Below are positions 28,974 to 37,484 of a stretch of DNA of 62,024 nt, in pieces (position 1 is the stretch's first letter; each line of letters begins with the position of its first letter). The notes under the pieces are model-generated. The model did not search any database. It saw only the letters and a list, made by a program, of their open reading frames with translations, and had not been told where the DNA came from. The stretch is from Desulfobulbaceae bacterium (GTDB taxonomy: Bacteria; Bacteroidota; Ignavibacteria; Kapaibacteriales; UBA2268), in assembly GCA_018335795.1 (NCBI GenBank), contig JAGXRP010000001.1, positions 1-62,024 on the forward strand, read 5' to 3'. Both the position numbers and the translations under genes were made by a program.

Positions 28974-29666
28974 TTAAATATTATCTTGGAGCAAATCGGG
29001 GCGTCTTTCGGCTGTTTTTTTCAATGATTGTTCGTTTCGCCACTCTTCGATATGAAGCGGATGCCCGCCAAGTAGCACATCGGGAACTCTCATACCGCGA
29101 AATTCTGCCGGTCTTGTGTAAATCGGAGCTTCGAGCAATCCGCTCTGGAATGAGTCATGCAGTGCCGATTCGCAATCTCCAATCACTCCGGGAAGCAATC
29201 GAACAATCGAATCTGCAAGCACAATCGCCGGAAGCTCGCCACCGCTCAGAACAAAATCGCCAATGGAAAATTCGCGAGTAATTAAAGCATCTCGAACCCT
29301 TTGGTCAACGCCTTTGTAATGCCCTGCAAGTATGATTATATTGCCTTTCAATGATAATTCATTGCAATGGCTTTGGTTCAATCGAACGCCATCGGCTGCC
29401 ATGTATATGATTTCGTCATACCTCCTCTCAGATTTCAACTTTTCAATGCAACTAAAAACAGGTTCGCATTGAATCACCATACCTGCACCACCACCGAAAG
29501 GATAATCGTCAATATGGCGGTATTTGTCGGTCGCATAATCATGTAAATTATGGAGATTGATTTCAGCAATTTCTTTTTCGCGAGCAATTTTGATGATGCT
29601 TGCGCTAATTGCCGATTCCATTATTTCCGGTACAGCCGAGATTATATCTATTCGAATTAATGGCAT
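28974..29666 (-). CDS. trmD: tRNA (guanine-N1)-methyltransferase TrmD
   Basis: 230 residues, SPOUT-class enzyme that methylates G37 of tRNAs with SAM. Seen: YPFGGGAGMVIQCEPVF (about 56-72, the PFGGGxGM signature), LAGHYKGVDQRVRD (the knot loop; GRYEGxDxR in proteobacteria, GHYKGxDQR is usual in Bacteroidota), EFSIGDFVLSGGELPA and SFQSGLLEAPIYTRP. The C-terminal helix ends the protein. It starts 1 nt after the rimM stop and is the last gene of the operon. Confidence 0.97.
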   Translation of the reverse strand: MPLIRIDIISAVPEIMESAISASIIKIAREKEIAEINLHNLHDYATDKYRHIDDYPFGGGAGMVIQCEPVFSCIEKLKSERRYDEIIYMAADGVRLNQSHCNELSLKGNIIILAGHYKGVDQRVRDALITREFSIGDFVLSGGELPAIVLADSIVRLLPGVIGDCESALHDSFQSGLLEAPIYTRPAEFRGMRVPDVLLGGHPLHIEEWRNEQSLKKTAERRPDLLQDNI

Positions 29667-29667
29667 A

Positions 29668-30183
29668 TCAATCTACCAAACCCGGAATCACGTTTATAAA
29701 TATTTTCTTATTTGTGTAATCAATTTTTTCGACAAATTCAGGCACGTTTGGTACATTGAAATCATTTTTGATTCCGCTCACCACAATCACGTCATTTGCC
29801 GGTAATTGCCAATAATCAATAACATCGCCCAATTCCTCGCCGGAAGTGGCATCAATCACTTTCATATTAATAAAATCGGATGTGATTTGAATTTCAGGCG
29901 ATATCGTGCGTAATTTATCTTCTTCGATGAAAATGCCCGCTTCCATGAATTGCATAGCTTTTTCATCGGAATCAACTCCCTTTAATTCCAATTTGGCTTG
30001 TTTTTTGGTTTGTCGCCATTTGACAATTTTGTAAGTAACTGAAAAATTGGGCGAATAACCTATATAAACCTCTGTTTCTGGCGGTAAATGGACGTCGTCA
30101 ATATCTAAGTGGCTGACTTTCATTTCACCGCCATAGCCTCTGATTCCGGTAATTGTACCTATATAGATTTTTTTGTTTTCCAT
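29668..30183 (-). CDS. rimM: Ribosome maturation factor RimM
   Basis: 171 residues. N-terminal RimM beta-barrel domain (IYIGTITGIRGYGGEMKVSHL, about 4-24, containing the G-x-x-G family start) followed by a C-terminal PRC-barrel (about 95-171, FINMKVIDATSGEELGDVIDY, NVPNVPEFVEKIDYTNKKIFI). It binds ribosomal protein S19 and assists 30S head maturation. Pairing with trmD is the ancestral rpsP-rimM-trmD-rplS order, here without rpsP and rplS. Gap to trmD is 1 nt. Confidence 0.93.
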   Translation of the reverse strand: MENKKIYIGTITGIRGYGGEMKVSHLDIDDVHLPPETEVYIGYSPNFSVTYKIVKWRQTKKQAKLELKGVDSDEKAMQFMEAGIFIEEDKLRTISPEIQITSDFINMKVIDATSGEELGDVIDYWQLPANDVIVVSGIKNDFNVPNVPEFVEKIDYTNKKIFINVIPGLVD

Positions 30184-30190
30184 TATATCC

Positions 30191-31081
30191 TTACGATTTT
30201 GGTACAGCTACTTCAAAAACATTGCCCTTGGGTGGATTTGGTAACGAACGTTTCAAAATCCAAGGGTTTAGCATTTTGACTTGTTTATAATTATATCCCA
30301 TGCTTTTTGCCCATGCCGATAAGTCCGGAATGGCTCTATCCACCTTAACTATATCATATTCATCAGGTGGGTACAAATCGGACTTTTGTAAATTGAAACC
30401 ATATTTTTGAGAATTTTCCATAAAATGTTTAATAATCGCAATTCTGAAAATGAATCGAGAAGTTTCCTCATTCAAATGCAAATCAAAATAATTATCGGTA
30501 CTCTGGAAATTCAAATTATCTTGTACACCTGTGTGTCCCATATTATAACCTGCAACAGTCAACATCCAAGATTTGTGGCTTTTATATCCTTCTTTCAAAT
30601 ATTTCATTGCTGCTCGAGTGCTTTTCTCCGGATGTCTTCTTTCGTCAACGTTATCGTCCACTTGCAACCCCATTGTCTTGGCAGTCGCTGCCATAAATTG
30701 CCACAATCCTATTGCTCCAACGCTTGATTTAGCTTGATAAAGGGCACTTTCAGCAACAGCTAAGTATTTCAAATCATCAGGCATACCATTTTCGTTGATA
30801 ATTTTTTCGAATATTGGAAAAAATCTACCCGAACGCTTCAAATAAAGTATGATTTGCCCGGGTTGCTGCAGCAGCATATAAAATTCCCTTTCAGCTCTTT
30901 CGCGAACTTCGGGGTCATCTAAGGGCACTTTTTCGCCACAAAATGAAAGTTCTGTCGGGAATTCTACCGTTGATAGAAATTCAAAATGAGACGGTTTGTC
31001 AATTTGATTGCTTCTCAAATCATTTGACTCGGAGCAAGATATGATTACAATTGCAGTAAAAAATATTAGAAATGAACGCAT
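30191..31081 (-). CDS. Lytic transglycosylase (SLT/GH23), putative lipoprotein
   Basis: 296 residues from ATG 31081 (MRSFLIFFTAIVIISCSES); the open frame continues upstream into the ABC gene but that part has no signal. The signal with Cys at 16 suggests a lipoprotein. GH23 motifs: LKYLAVAESALYQAKSSVGAIGLWQFMAATAK has the catalytic Glu (AES) and the GAIGLWQFM block; VAGYNMGHTGV is the AYNxG motif. This matches the MltD-like family, which cleaves peptidoglycan to anhydromuropeptides. The tail (KQVKMLNPWILKRSLPNPPKGNVFEVAVP) looks like a single degenerate LysM-like end. Gap to rimM is 7 nt. Confidence 0.9.
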   Translation of the reverse strand: MRSFLIFFTAIVIISCSESNDLRSNQIDKPSHFEFLSTVEFPTELSFCGEKVPLDDPEVRERAEREFYMLLQQPGQIILYLKRSGRFFPIFEKIINENGMPDDLKYLAVAESALYQAKSSVGAIGLWQFMAATAKTMGLQVDDNVDERRHPEKSTRAAMKYLKEGYKSHKSWMLTVAGYNMGHTGVQDNLNFQSTDNYFDLHLNEETSRFIFRIAIIKHFMENSQKYGFNLQKSDLYPPDEYDIVKVDRAIPDLSAWAKSMGYNYKQVKMLNPWILKRSLPNPPKGNVFEVAVPKS

Positions 31082-31095
31082 AATGATTCCTTGCA

Positions 31096-31737
31096 TTATT
31101 GATAATCCATCAAATCGAAAAAAGCATTGCAAAGTCGCTTTTCTCTGTCCTCATTTGTAGCAATCACAATGCCACAAGCTTGGGATGATTTTCGCTTTAT
31201 TAATTCGCCGACGATTTCAATACCGGCAGTGTCCAAATTCGATGTCGGCTCGTCAAGAAATAGTAAATCTGTATCATGAGCCAGAGCTAATATGAATTTC
31301 ATTCTTTGCTTCATTCCCGATGAAAAATTCCTGATTTCCTTATGTGCATGTTTATGCAAGTTGAATTCGAGCATCAGATTTTCAAATATTTCAATATCAA
31401 TCGAAATCCCCTTCAATTTGCAAAATATCTCAAATTGTTCCAAAGGTGTGAATTCTTCATACAAATTTACATAAGGAGCGACAAATCCGAAATGAAGATT
31501 ATGTTCATCTTGGACGATTTCAGTTCCGTTTTTCGTGAAATTGATTTTTCCGCGACTTGCATTGATGATTCCTGCCATAGTTTTCAGCAATGTGGATTTG
31601 CCCGAGCCGTTTTCGCCTGTAATGGCAATGACATCACCGGGGCGGATTTCAATCGAAAAATTGTTGTAAATGAAATTTTTGCCCGTATAGGACTTGGCTA
31701 TTGAATCTGTTTTGAAGAGGAAATCTCTCATAATCAT
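31096..31737 (-). CDS. ABC transporter ATP-binding protein, CcmA-like, no permease nearby
   Basis: 213 residues, a single nucleotide-binding domain. Walker A ITGENGSGKSTLLKTMAG (about 39-56), signature NFSSGMKQRMKFILALAHD (about 139), Walker B LLFLDEPTSNLD (about 159), and a His-switch replaced by Asn/Glu (VIATNEDRE; the usual THD or THH is absent). Size and sequence are closest to the haem-exporter ATPase CcmA, but no ccmB/C gene is near. It overlaps the metalloprotease stop by ATGA. Role uncertain: possibly export of a substrate linked to the neighbouring secreted proteins. Confidence 0.85.
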   Translation of the reverse strand: MIMRDFLFKTDSIAKSYTGKNFIYNNFSIEIRPGDVIAITGENGSGKSTLLKTMAGIINASRGKINFTKNGTEIVQDEHNLHFGFVAPYVNLYEEFTPLEQFEIFCKLKGISIDIEIFENLMLEFNLHKHAHKEIRNFSSGMKQRMKFILALAHDTDLLFLDEPTSNLDTAGIEIVGELIKRKSSQACGIVIATNEDREKRLCNAFFDLMDYQ

Positions 31738-33440
31738 TTCTTCAAAACCGTAAATTTGCCAATACTCATATCATCATTATGATAAATCCCGTAAATATAA
31801 ACGCCATTTGCCAAATCGTGCGGAAAGTTGGTCCAACTTAGCACTTTTCGTCCGTTAAATGAGCCGACAGGTAATTTCTCGGTTTTGAGTGCTACCATGT
31901 CTGTATTGTAAATGATAACTTCCAAATTTTCGTACAAGTTAGAACCTTCGGGAGCCGGGAAGTGCAGTGCTTCGTCATTTTCGGGGTTAAATGAATTAGG
32001 GAAAGCATAATCAATCTCGATTAAAACGTCGCCTTTACGGACATAAATCTTTGATTGAAGGAATTCATGAGCTGATTCAACAGTATAATAATAATTCAGA
32101 TTTGGTACCATATCCCAACCTGATTGATGCAATTCGGAAATACCGACAAAATATTCCCTTTTTATTCTGAATTGGTTTTTTGCGGAATTCAAATCCAAAT
32201 TTACAAGCACTACATCGACAGTGTCATTGGTTATGTCTTTACCATTTTTGAAAATATACCGTAGTGAACGGATTTCCAATGGGTCTAAGGTTCTCGAATC
32301 AGACACTGATGGGCTTGAATAGATTTGAGTTCCAAAGAATTTAATTTCCGGCAAACTCATGGCATTTGGGAAGTATTTACCTTCAATTGAGCGGCTACCG
32401 GTATGATATGCCCATTCGGAAAATTTGCTCAATTCATTATTCAAACTTGTGTTCAGTTCCTTGAGAGTGCTATCCAAAGCAGAATAGACTTCAATCTTTT
32501 TGCCAACTAACTCCCAAAGTCTTTTCAAAACATCATCGCCATGGTTTAGAATCAAATATTTTGCAAAAAGTGAGTAACCATAGCCCATATCGGGACTATC
32601 AACTCCAAACGGGTACGATGACAAGTTATTAAAAATATGTCGAACGTACTGAATATAATCTTTTATTTCAGGGTATTGTCTTATTTCCATTGATACGGCA
32701 CACATTTCCATAATACCAATTGATGCAGGAGAGCTTCTGCCATATATTAGTTGTATTGCATGTTGGAACTCATGCGTAGCAGTAATTTTCAGCCCCTCCA
32801 TCCCAAATGTGCTATAAGCCTGTCTGGCTCTGCTCGTTTGATTTTGTGGGCGGATAGAATCCGTTGGGCTATAATCATTATCAAGTACGATGTAGGAATA
32901 AAACTTATCGAAACCCGACGATGGGACATAGTCAATATCTTCGTTAAAAAATGTATAGCCGTATAATCCACCGGCATGATAGTTCGGATGCCAAGGGTCA
33001 TCGTCACTATTTCCTAAATCCCAAATGTATATATCGTATTCTTGAGTGCCACGCCTTCCGCCATCAGGAGTAGGGGAGACGTAGCCCAATTGTTCAACTT
33101 GCAATTCATAAGCTTTGTCCATGTAATAAGCTACTGAATCAATATAATCAGGTACTCCATTCATATCTGAATCTTTCAAATCTGGAGCATTCAGCCCTGT
33201 TATGTCATAATGGATTACGAAAACACCCTTCGGAGAAATATGGGTTCTTTGCCCGACGTCAGGTGCACCATTTTTGGTGTTTACACGACGCATTAAAGAT
33301 TCTCTTCCATCTGCAGAATGGATTAGGTGGAATCCGCATTTGTTGTTGTGGTAAACGTCTTTGGAAATTAAAGTATTGGGTATTGACAAAACGAAAAAAA
33401 ATGTCAAGAGTATGACACGATATAAATAGTATTGAGTCAT
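31734..33440 (-). CDS. Secreted zinc metalloprotease, MXAN_6640-like
   Basis: 568 residues, signal peptide (MTQYYLYRVILLTFFFVLSI...). The pro-part has DSDMNGVPDYIDSVAYYMDKAYE, a calcium-binding-like DxDxNGxPDYID segment typical of this family. The active site is HEFQH at residues 223-227 (HExxH), within GLKITATHEFQHAIQLIYG; a Glu in IMEMCAVSMEI 20 residues on fits the third zinc ligand. The C-terminal 120 residues form Ig/FlgD-like beta strands (PNSFNPENDEALHF, LANGVYIYGIYHNDDMSIGKFTVLKK) resembling a sorting or FlgD-like tail. First large gene of the operon after the FN3-like gene. Confidence 0.85.
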   Translation of the reverse strand: MTQYYLYRVILLTFFFVLSIPNTLISKDVYHNNKCGFHLIHSADGRESLMRRVNTKNGAPDVGQRTHISPKGVFVIHYDITGLNAPDLKDSDMNGVPDYIDSVAYYMDKAYELQVEQLGYVSPTPDGGRRGTQEYDIYIWDLGNSDDDPWHPNYHAGGLYGYTFFNEDIDYVPSSGFDKFYSYIVLDNDYSPTDSIRPQNQTSRARQAYSTFGMEGLKITATHEFQHAIQLIYGRSSPASIGIMEMCAVSMEIRQYPEIKDYIQYVRHIFNNLSSYPFGVDSPDMGYGYSLFAKYLILNHGDDVLKRLWELVGKKIEVYSALDSTLKELNTSLNNELSKFSEWAYHTGSRSIEGKYFPNAMSLPEIKFFGTQIYSSPSVSDSRTLDPLEIRSLRYIFKNGKDITNDTVDVVLVNLDLNSAKNQFRIKREYFVGISELHQSGWDMVPNLNYYYTVESAHEFLQSKIYVRKGDVLIEIDYAFPNSFNPENDEALHFPAPEGSNLYENLEVIIYNTDMVALKTEKLPVGSFNGRKVLSWTNFPHDLANGVYIYGIYHNDDMSIGKFTVLKK

Positions 33441-33450
33441 AGTGGAAATC

Positions 33451-33882
33451 TTACCTGAACATCTCTTTAATCATACCCCAAGTGCGTCTTATGCTACTTG
33501 TGTTATGCTTAACGTAGGCTACATCACTAAATGTGGCTGTATTATCATTAGCGATGATTTTGATTCTGTAACTGTAAAAGTTTTGAGTTTGCAAATCAGG
33601 TGTGTAATCTACATCATCTTTCATGAATGCTTCATCATCACGGAAACTGTAATTACTAGGAGAACCCTTTGCTATTACGGAATGGATTCGTTTATAATTT
33701 TGGTCGCCAACAGAACGCTCTATTTCAAAACGTTTGATGATAGATTCGTCAGTAGTTGTCCACTTGACGGTAACATTATCGCCTGATGATTCGGCTGTAA
33801 AGGACTGCAATATACTATCGGAAGCAAATCCGATTGTTATCAGTCCCATTGCTATAAGAATCACTAAAATTGTACTTCTCAT
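33451..33882 (-). CDS. Small secreted fibronectin type III-like protein
   Basis: 143 residues, signal peptide MRSTILVILIAMGLITIGFA. The mature part ILQSFTAESSGDNVTVKWTT to SYRIKIIANDNTATFSDVAYV has the A-B-C strand and Y-x-Y pattern of an FN3 domain (VxVxWxT..., FxIERS..., YSYRIKI). The basic tail SIRRTWGMIKEMFR is unusual. Located 10 nt upstream of the metalloprotease gene and likely co-transcribed. On the minus strand TTTG (33944-33941), 20 nt, TATTTTG (33920-33914) is a near-match promoter. Confidence 0.75.
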   Translation of the reverse strand: MRSTILVILIAMGLITIGFASDSILQSFTAESSGDNVTVKWTTTDESIIKRFEIERSVGDQNYKRIHSVIAKGSPSNYSFRDDEAFMKDDVDYTPDLQTQNFYSYRIKIIANDNTATFSDVAYVKHNTSSIRRTWGMIKEMFR

Positions 33883-34257
33883 GTTTCAAACTTAAGTATT
33901 ATTTTCTAAAGTACAAAATAATTTTCTGCCTTTTTATCAACAAATATTCTGCTTCATGTAAATCAAATCATTTTGTAAGACGAAAGAAACCCGAAAAACA
34001 TTTATGCCTGTTTCGCACCACTATCAAAATATCTTCTCATCCTAACTCTTACGATATAAATCAAAAATTTAATCTAATCGTTATAATTCTATATCCAAAA
34101 GACGTTTACAATATAAATAAAGTTACAATAATGAAGCCATTTTTATAGATATTCGTATAGAGTTATGAAAAGTTTCAAAATTTAGAGCAAAATATATTTT
34201 TTCTTTGTCAAAACTATCTTTACTTTTGAAAATATTATTTTTAATCTCGGAGGTATT
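33883..34257. other. AT-rich intergenic region between divergent operons
   Basis: 375 bases with no supported gene. Near 33914-33944 a minus-strand promoter-like pair is present (see the FN3-like gene). On the plus strand TACTTTTG at about 34221-34228 fits a -7 element, without a well-spaced TTTG. GGAGG precedes the gene at 34258. No repeat found. Confidence 0.5.
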
Positions 34258-36252
34258 ATGTTAAGAATTAGTTTACTTTTTCTTGTATTCGTTTTCTCTT
34301 CTATTCATTTATTATCTCAGCCAACTATAATTAGAGAGATGATGCCCAAAGTAGGAGATAAATATGTACTGTATGATTGCGATACAACAGGGGTTGTAGC
34401 AGGCAATAAAGGTGCTAATATTAATTGGGATTTTTCTTCTTTAACTCGTTTGAGTGGTTCTGACTATATGACCCTTCTGGAGTTTATAGAACCTGAATTT
34501 GCTCCTCAGGCTGACAAATTTCCATTAGCGACAATTGCACAAATGAATGACACCGCAGCAGTTTTTTACCGCCAAACTTCAGGCGGATTTTTCAGACTTG
34601 GCATCGGTGCTTTTGAATTGTACGAAATCATTGATTCTCCTTATGACCAACATTTTAAATTTCCATTTGCATACAACGAAAAACTTACATCAAGCTATAA
34701 ATCTAAGATTTATGTTGAAACCGAAGATGGGGATATGGAAATGCAGCGATACGGTGAAACTATGGTCGAATACGATGCATACGGTACTCTAAAAATGCCC
34801 GGCAAAGAATATGGCAATGTTTATAGACTTCATTACAAATCCACAATTTACGATACTGTTCAAATCATGGAAGGTTTCCCTCCTATGATAATCAAAACTG
34901 AAATGACAAATTATGCTTGGCATGCATCAACCTCAATTCAGCCAATTTTGACAATTAGCAATATTGTAGTGTCCTATATTGGTTTCCCGGGAGCTCCGGT
35001 TTATACTAATAACGTAACTTATTCCGAATTTGGTGAAGGAACGATTGAATTATTACCACCAACCTTGAAATCACCGGCAAATAATTCTGTTGACATCGAA
35101 ATTCCTGTTCTTTTGCAATGGGAAGAACCTGTTACGAGCAGTATTGGCAATGAAAGTGATGAGTTTCAAGCGGCAGAAGAAATCCAATATCATTTGCAAG
35201 TTTCATCTAATCCTGGCTTTAGCACTATGGATTTTGAAGCCACAATCTCCACAACATCACAAAATGTTTTTGAACTAGAAATTGGAACGACATATTATTG
35301 GAGAGTCAGGTCAATTAGAGGTGAAGAGATATCAGAGTTCTCTTCGATTTGGAACTTCAAAACAAAAATTCCTGATGAAGTTACAGTTCCGGACCCACCG
35401 ATACTGATTAGTCCGACAAATGGTGAAGTAGTAGCGTCAAAAATGCCAACTCTCATTTGGGAAGATGCAACAGGTGTAGATTATTCTTGGAAAATTGAAG
35501 TAGCTAAAGATGCAAATTTTACGGATGTAATCTATAGTGAAAATCCTCGCTTGACAAATACGCTCGAATTCGATTATGAGTTAGAAGCCGGCAATTACTT
35601 CTGGCATGTAGCAGTTCATAATGGTGAAGCTTGGTCAGAATGGTCTGCCACATGGTATTTCGTTATCGAAGGTGGAGCAATTGTGCTCAACCCGCCGACA
35701 TTGCTTGAGCCTGCTGATGGAAGTCAAGACTTGCCATTAAATGCAATCACATTCTCTTGGGATGATGACGAAAGCGCATCCGTTTGGGTCATCCAAATTG
35801 CTGAAGATGAGAATTTCGATTTCACTTTTGTAACAGATGAAACTGAAACCAACCAGATAACTGTAAATGATTTTGAACCATATACAACATACTATTGGAG
35901 AGTACTATCATCAGATGGTGTAAACGTTTCCGAATGGTCTGATGTACGTAGTTTCACTACTATGATAGGCGGCAATGTCAATAATATTTACTCTGGAAAT
36001 ATGATGAAAATTTCGCCAAATCCTACGCAAGATTTTATTCAAATTACGCTCGACATCGAGGGTAATCAAAATGCAAAATTTGAAATTCGCGACATCAATG
36101 GCAAATTGCTTATGAGTGAAAATCTCGGCATGATTAGTGGCAATAAATTGAATATTGAACGCTCAATCAGCAACTTTGCATCAGGTAAATATTTTGCAAT
36201 CTTCAAAATCGGCGATAAGGCATATATCAGCCCATTTAACATTACAAGATAA
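34258..36252 (+). CDS. Large secreted FN3-repeat protein with type IX sorting domain
   Basis: 664 residues. Signal peptide (MLRISLLFLVFVFSSIHLLS). The N-terminal 260 residues are a beta-rich domain of unknown type. Then three FN3-like units of about 95 residues start near 265, 385 and 480; each has the pattern LxSPxNxxxxxxxxPxLxWE...GTTYYWRVRS...WSxxxxFxT. The last 75 residues, from MKISPNPTQDFIQITLD to YISPFNITR, are a Por_Secre_tail domain. Likely a surface adhesin-like or matrix protein. Strong GGAGG Shine-Dalgarno. No palindrome occurs in this tail, unlike three others in the window. Confidence 0.85.
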   Translation: MLRISLLFLVFVFSSIHLLSQPTIIREMMPKVGDKYVLYDCDTTGVVAGNKGANINWDFSSLTRLSGSDYMTLLEFIEPEFAPQADKFPLATIAQMNDTAAVFYRQTSGGFFRLGIGAFELYEIIDSPYDQHFKFPFAYNEKLTSSYKSKIYVETEDGDMEMQRYGETMVEYDAYGTLKMPGKEYGNVYRLHYKSTIYDTVQIMEGFPPMIIKTEMTNYAWHASTSIQPILTISNIVVSYIGFPGAPVYTNNVTYSEFGEGTIELLPPTLKSPANNSVDIEIPVLLQWEEPVTSSIGNESDEFQAAEEIQYHLQVSSNPGFSTMDFEATISTTSQNVFELEIGTTYYWRVRSIRGEEISEFSSIWNFKTKIPDEVTVPDPPILISPTNGEVVASKMPTLIWEDATGVDYSWKIEVAKDANFTDVIYSENPRLTNTLEFDYELEAGNYFWHVAVHNGEAWSEWSATWYFVIEGGAIVLNPPTLLEPADGSQDLPLNAITFSWDDDESASVWVIQIAEDENFDFTFVTDETETNQITVNDFEPYTTYYWRVLSSDGVNVSEWSDVRSFTTMIGGNVNNIYSGNMMKISPNPTQDFIQITLDIEGNQNAKFEIRDINGKLLMSENLGMISGNKLNIERSISNFASGKYFAIFKIGDKAYISPFNITR

Positions 36253-36275
36253 TCTAAATAATTTTATCTTTCATA

Positions 36276-36308
36276 GAGTCTCAAGATATTTCTTGGGGCT
36301 CTTTTTTA
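36276..36308 (+). terminator. Intrinsic terminator of the FN3 gene, inside the end of the DedA gene
   Basis: Stem GAGTCTCAAGA / TCTTGGGGCTC (36276-36286 and 36291-36301, two G-U pairs), loop TATT, then six T. It overlaps the last codons of the converging DedA gene. Confidence 0.8.
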
Positions 36309-36925
36309 TTTGCACCATTGGAACCGTTTTTATTATTTATAAACCAACGAACTATGAAAAAGACTATAATCAACCCTGCCACGGGGAATATAATCTTGCC
36401 ATAAATCGAAAGGTAACGGTCAATATTTTCCCAATTATCACCAAATGCAAAACCAAAATACAACAAAATCGAATTCCAAATCAAAGAGCTCAATCCGGAA
36501 AGAATAATCGTTTTTGTAAAGTTTAGTTTTGACATACCTGCAAAAAATGAAATTACAGCACGAGTGCCTGATAAGAATCTATTTGCAACAATTAGTCGAT
36601 AACCATATATTTGAAACCACTTTTCTACTTTAATCAATGCTTCTCGGGAAATAAACTTAAATTTCCCCGATTCAATAACTTTCCGGTCGAAGGTTGAACC
36701 AAAATAAAACATAATTGCGAAGCCGACAGTTGAACCAAGTGTCGAAACTAATAGCAATGGTACAAAACCCACTACACCGATTCCGATTAGTGTACCGGTA
36801 AATACTACAATTGAATCGCCCGGGGCCGGCGGGAAAACATTCTCTATTAGTGTCGTCATGAAGGCTATTATAAGTACCCAATACCAAGGAACAGAACTCA
36901 GAAAATCTATTGCCCATTCAAACAT
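36281..36925 (-). CDS. DedA family membrane protein
   Basis: 214 residues with about five hydrophobic helices. The DedA/SNARE-associated block is present: LIENVFPPAPGDSIVVFTGTLIG (about 22-44, with the E-x-x-P-P-x-P-G-D signature) and RFLSGTRAVISFFAGMSKLNFTKTII (about 115-140, R-F-x-P-G-x-R-x-x-x-x-x-x-A-G, here S for P). DedA proteins act in undecaprenyl-phosphate or phospholipid flipping. A basic C-terminal tail follows. The last codons coincide with the terminator of the opposing gene. Confidence 0.92.
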   Translation of the reverse strand: MFEWAIDFLSSVPWYWVLIIAFMTTLIENVFPPAPGDSIVVFTGTLIGIGVVGFVPLLLVSTLGSTVGFAIMFYFGSTFDRKVIESGKFKFISREALIKVEKWFQIYGYRLIVANRFLSGTRAVISFFAGMSKLNFTKTIILSGLSSLIWNSILLYFGFAFGDNWENIDRYLSIYGKIIFPVAGLIIVFFIVRWFINNKNGSNGANKKEPQEIS

Positions 36926-36956
36926 TTTTGCAATCTTATCAAACTTAAAATGAAAA

Positions 36957-37484
36957 TCACGTAATTGAATGATTAATATTTACAAGTAAGTTTTTCAAAT
37001 CAGGCAAAATTGTGACATCGGCATGTTGGAACTCAAAATCACCGATTAAAATACACTTGATACCGGCATTTATCGCTGCTTGGGCATCCGAAATGCTATC
37101 ACCTATCATTATCGATTGCGCCGGGGCTATGTCAAACAAATCGAGTGCTTCAAGTATCATTCCGGGATTCGGTTTTCTTCGCGGACTGCCACTATTGTCA
37201 AGCTCAGGACAATAAAAAATAGCATCAAAGCTTTCTCCGGCTTGCTCTTGCAAAAGATATTGCATATAATCATGAACTATTACTAAATCATCTTCGGTCA
37301 TCAAACCTTTGCCAATGCCTTGTTGATTTGTGATAACTATTGCCAAATACCCCTTCATTTTCACATATTTTAATATTTCGATGATTTCTTCGTGCAATTC
37401 AAATTCTTCAATTTTAGTTACATATTCGTCAATTAGACGCTTATTTATAATCCCGTCTCTATCAAAAAAAACCGCTTTATTCAT
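36957..37484 (-). CDS. HAD-superfamily phosphatase, GmhB/HisB-N-like, zinc site reduced
   Basis: 175 residues. HAD motif I is VFFDRDGIINKR (Asp8, Asp10), motif II is VITNQQGIGKG, motif III/IV are RRKPNPGM and IMIGDSISDAQAA. Overall it looks like D-glycero-D-manno-heptose-1,7-bisphosphate 7-phosphatase. GmhB normally has a C-x-H...C-x-C zinc site before RKP; here only the first Cys remains (FYCPELDNSGSPRRKP), with the loop shortened. Substrate therefore unsure; a sugar phosphate is likely. It overlaps the glycosyltransferase gene stop by 8 nt, so the two are probably co-expressed. Confidence 0.85.
   Translation of the reverse strand: MNKAVFFDRDGIINKRLIDEYVTKIEEFELHEEIIEILKYVKMKGYLAIVITNQQGIGKGLMTEDDLVIVHDYMQYLLQEQAGESFDAIFYCPELDNSGSPRRKPNPGMILEALDLFDIAPAQSIMIGDSISDAQAAINAGIKCILIGDFEFQHADVTILPDLKNLLVNINHSIT

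Noticed and set aside
31096-31132. Longer start for the lytic transglycosylase inside the ABC ATPase gene
   Set aside because: The extra 17 residues precede a complete lipoprotein signal that starts at 31081.
33870-34148. Plus-strand ORF in the gap before the FN3-repeat gene
   Set aside because: AT-rich, starts inside the opposite-strand gene, no Shine-Dalgarno, composition like intergenic DNA.
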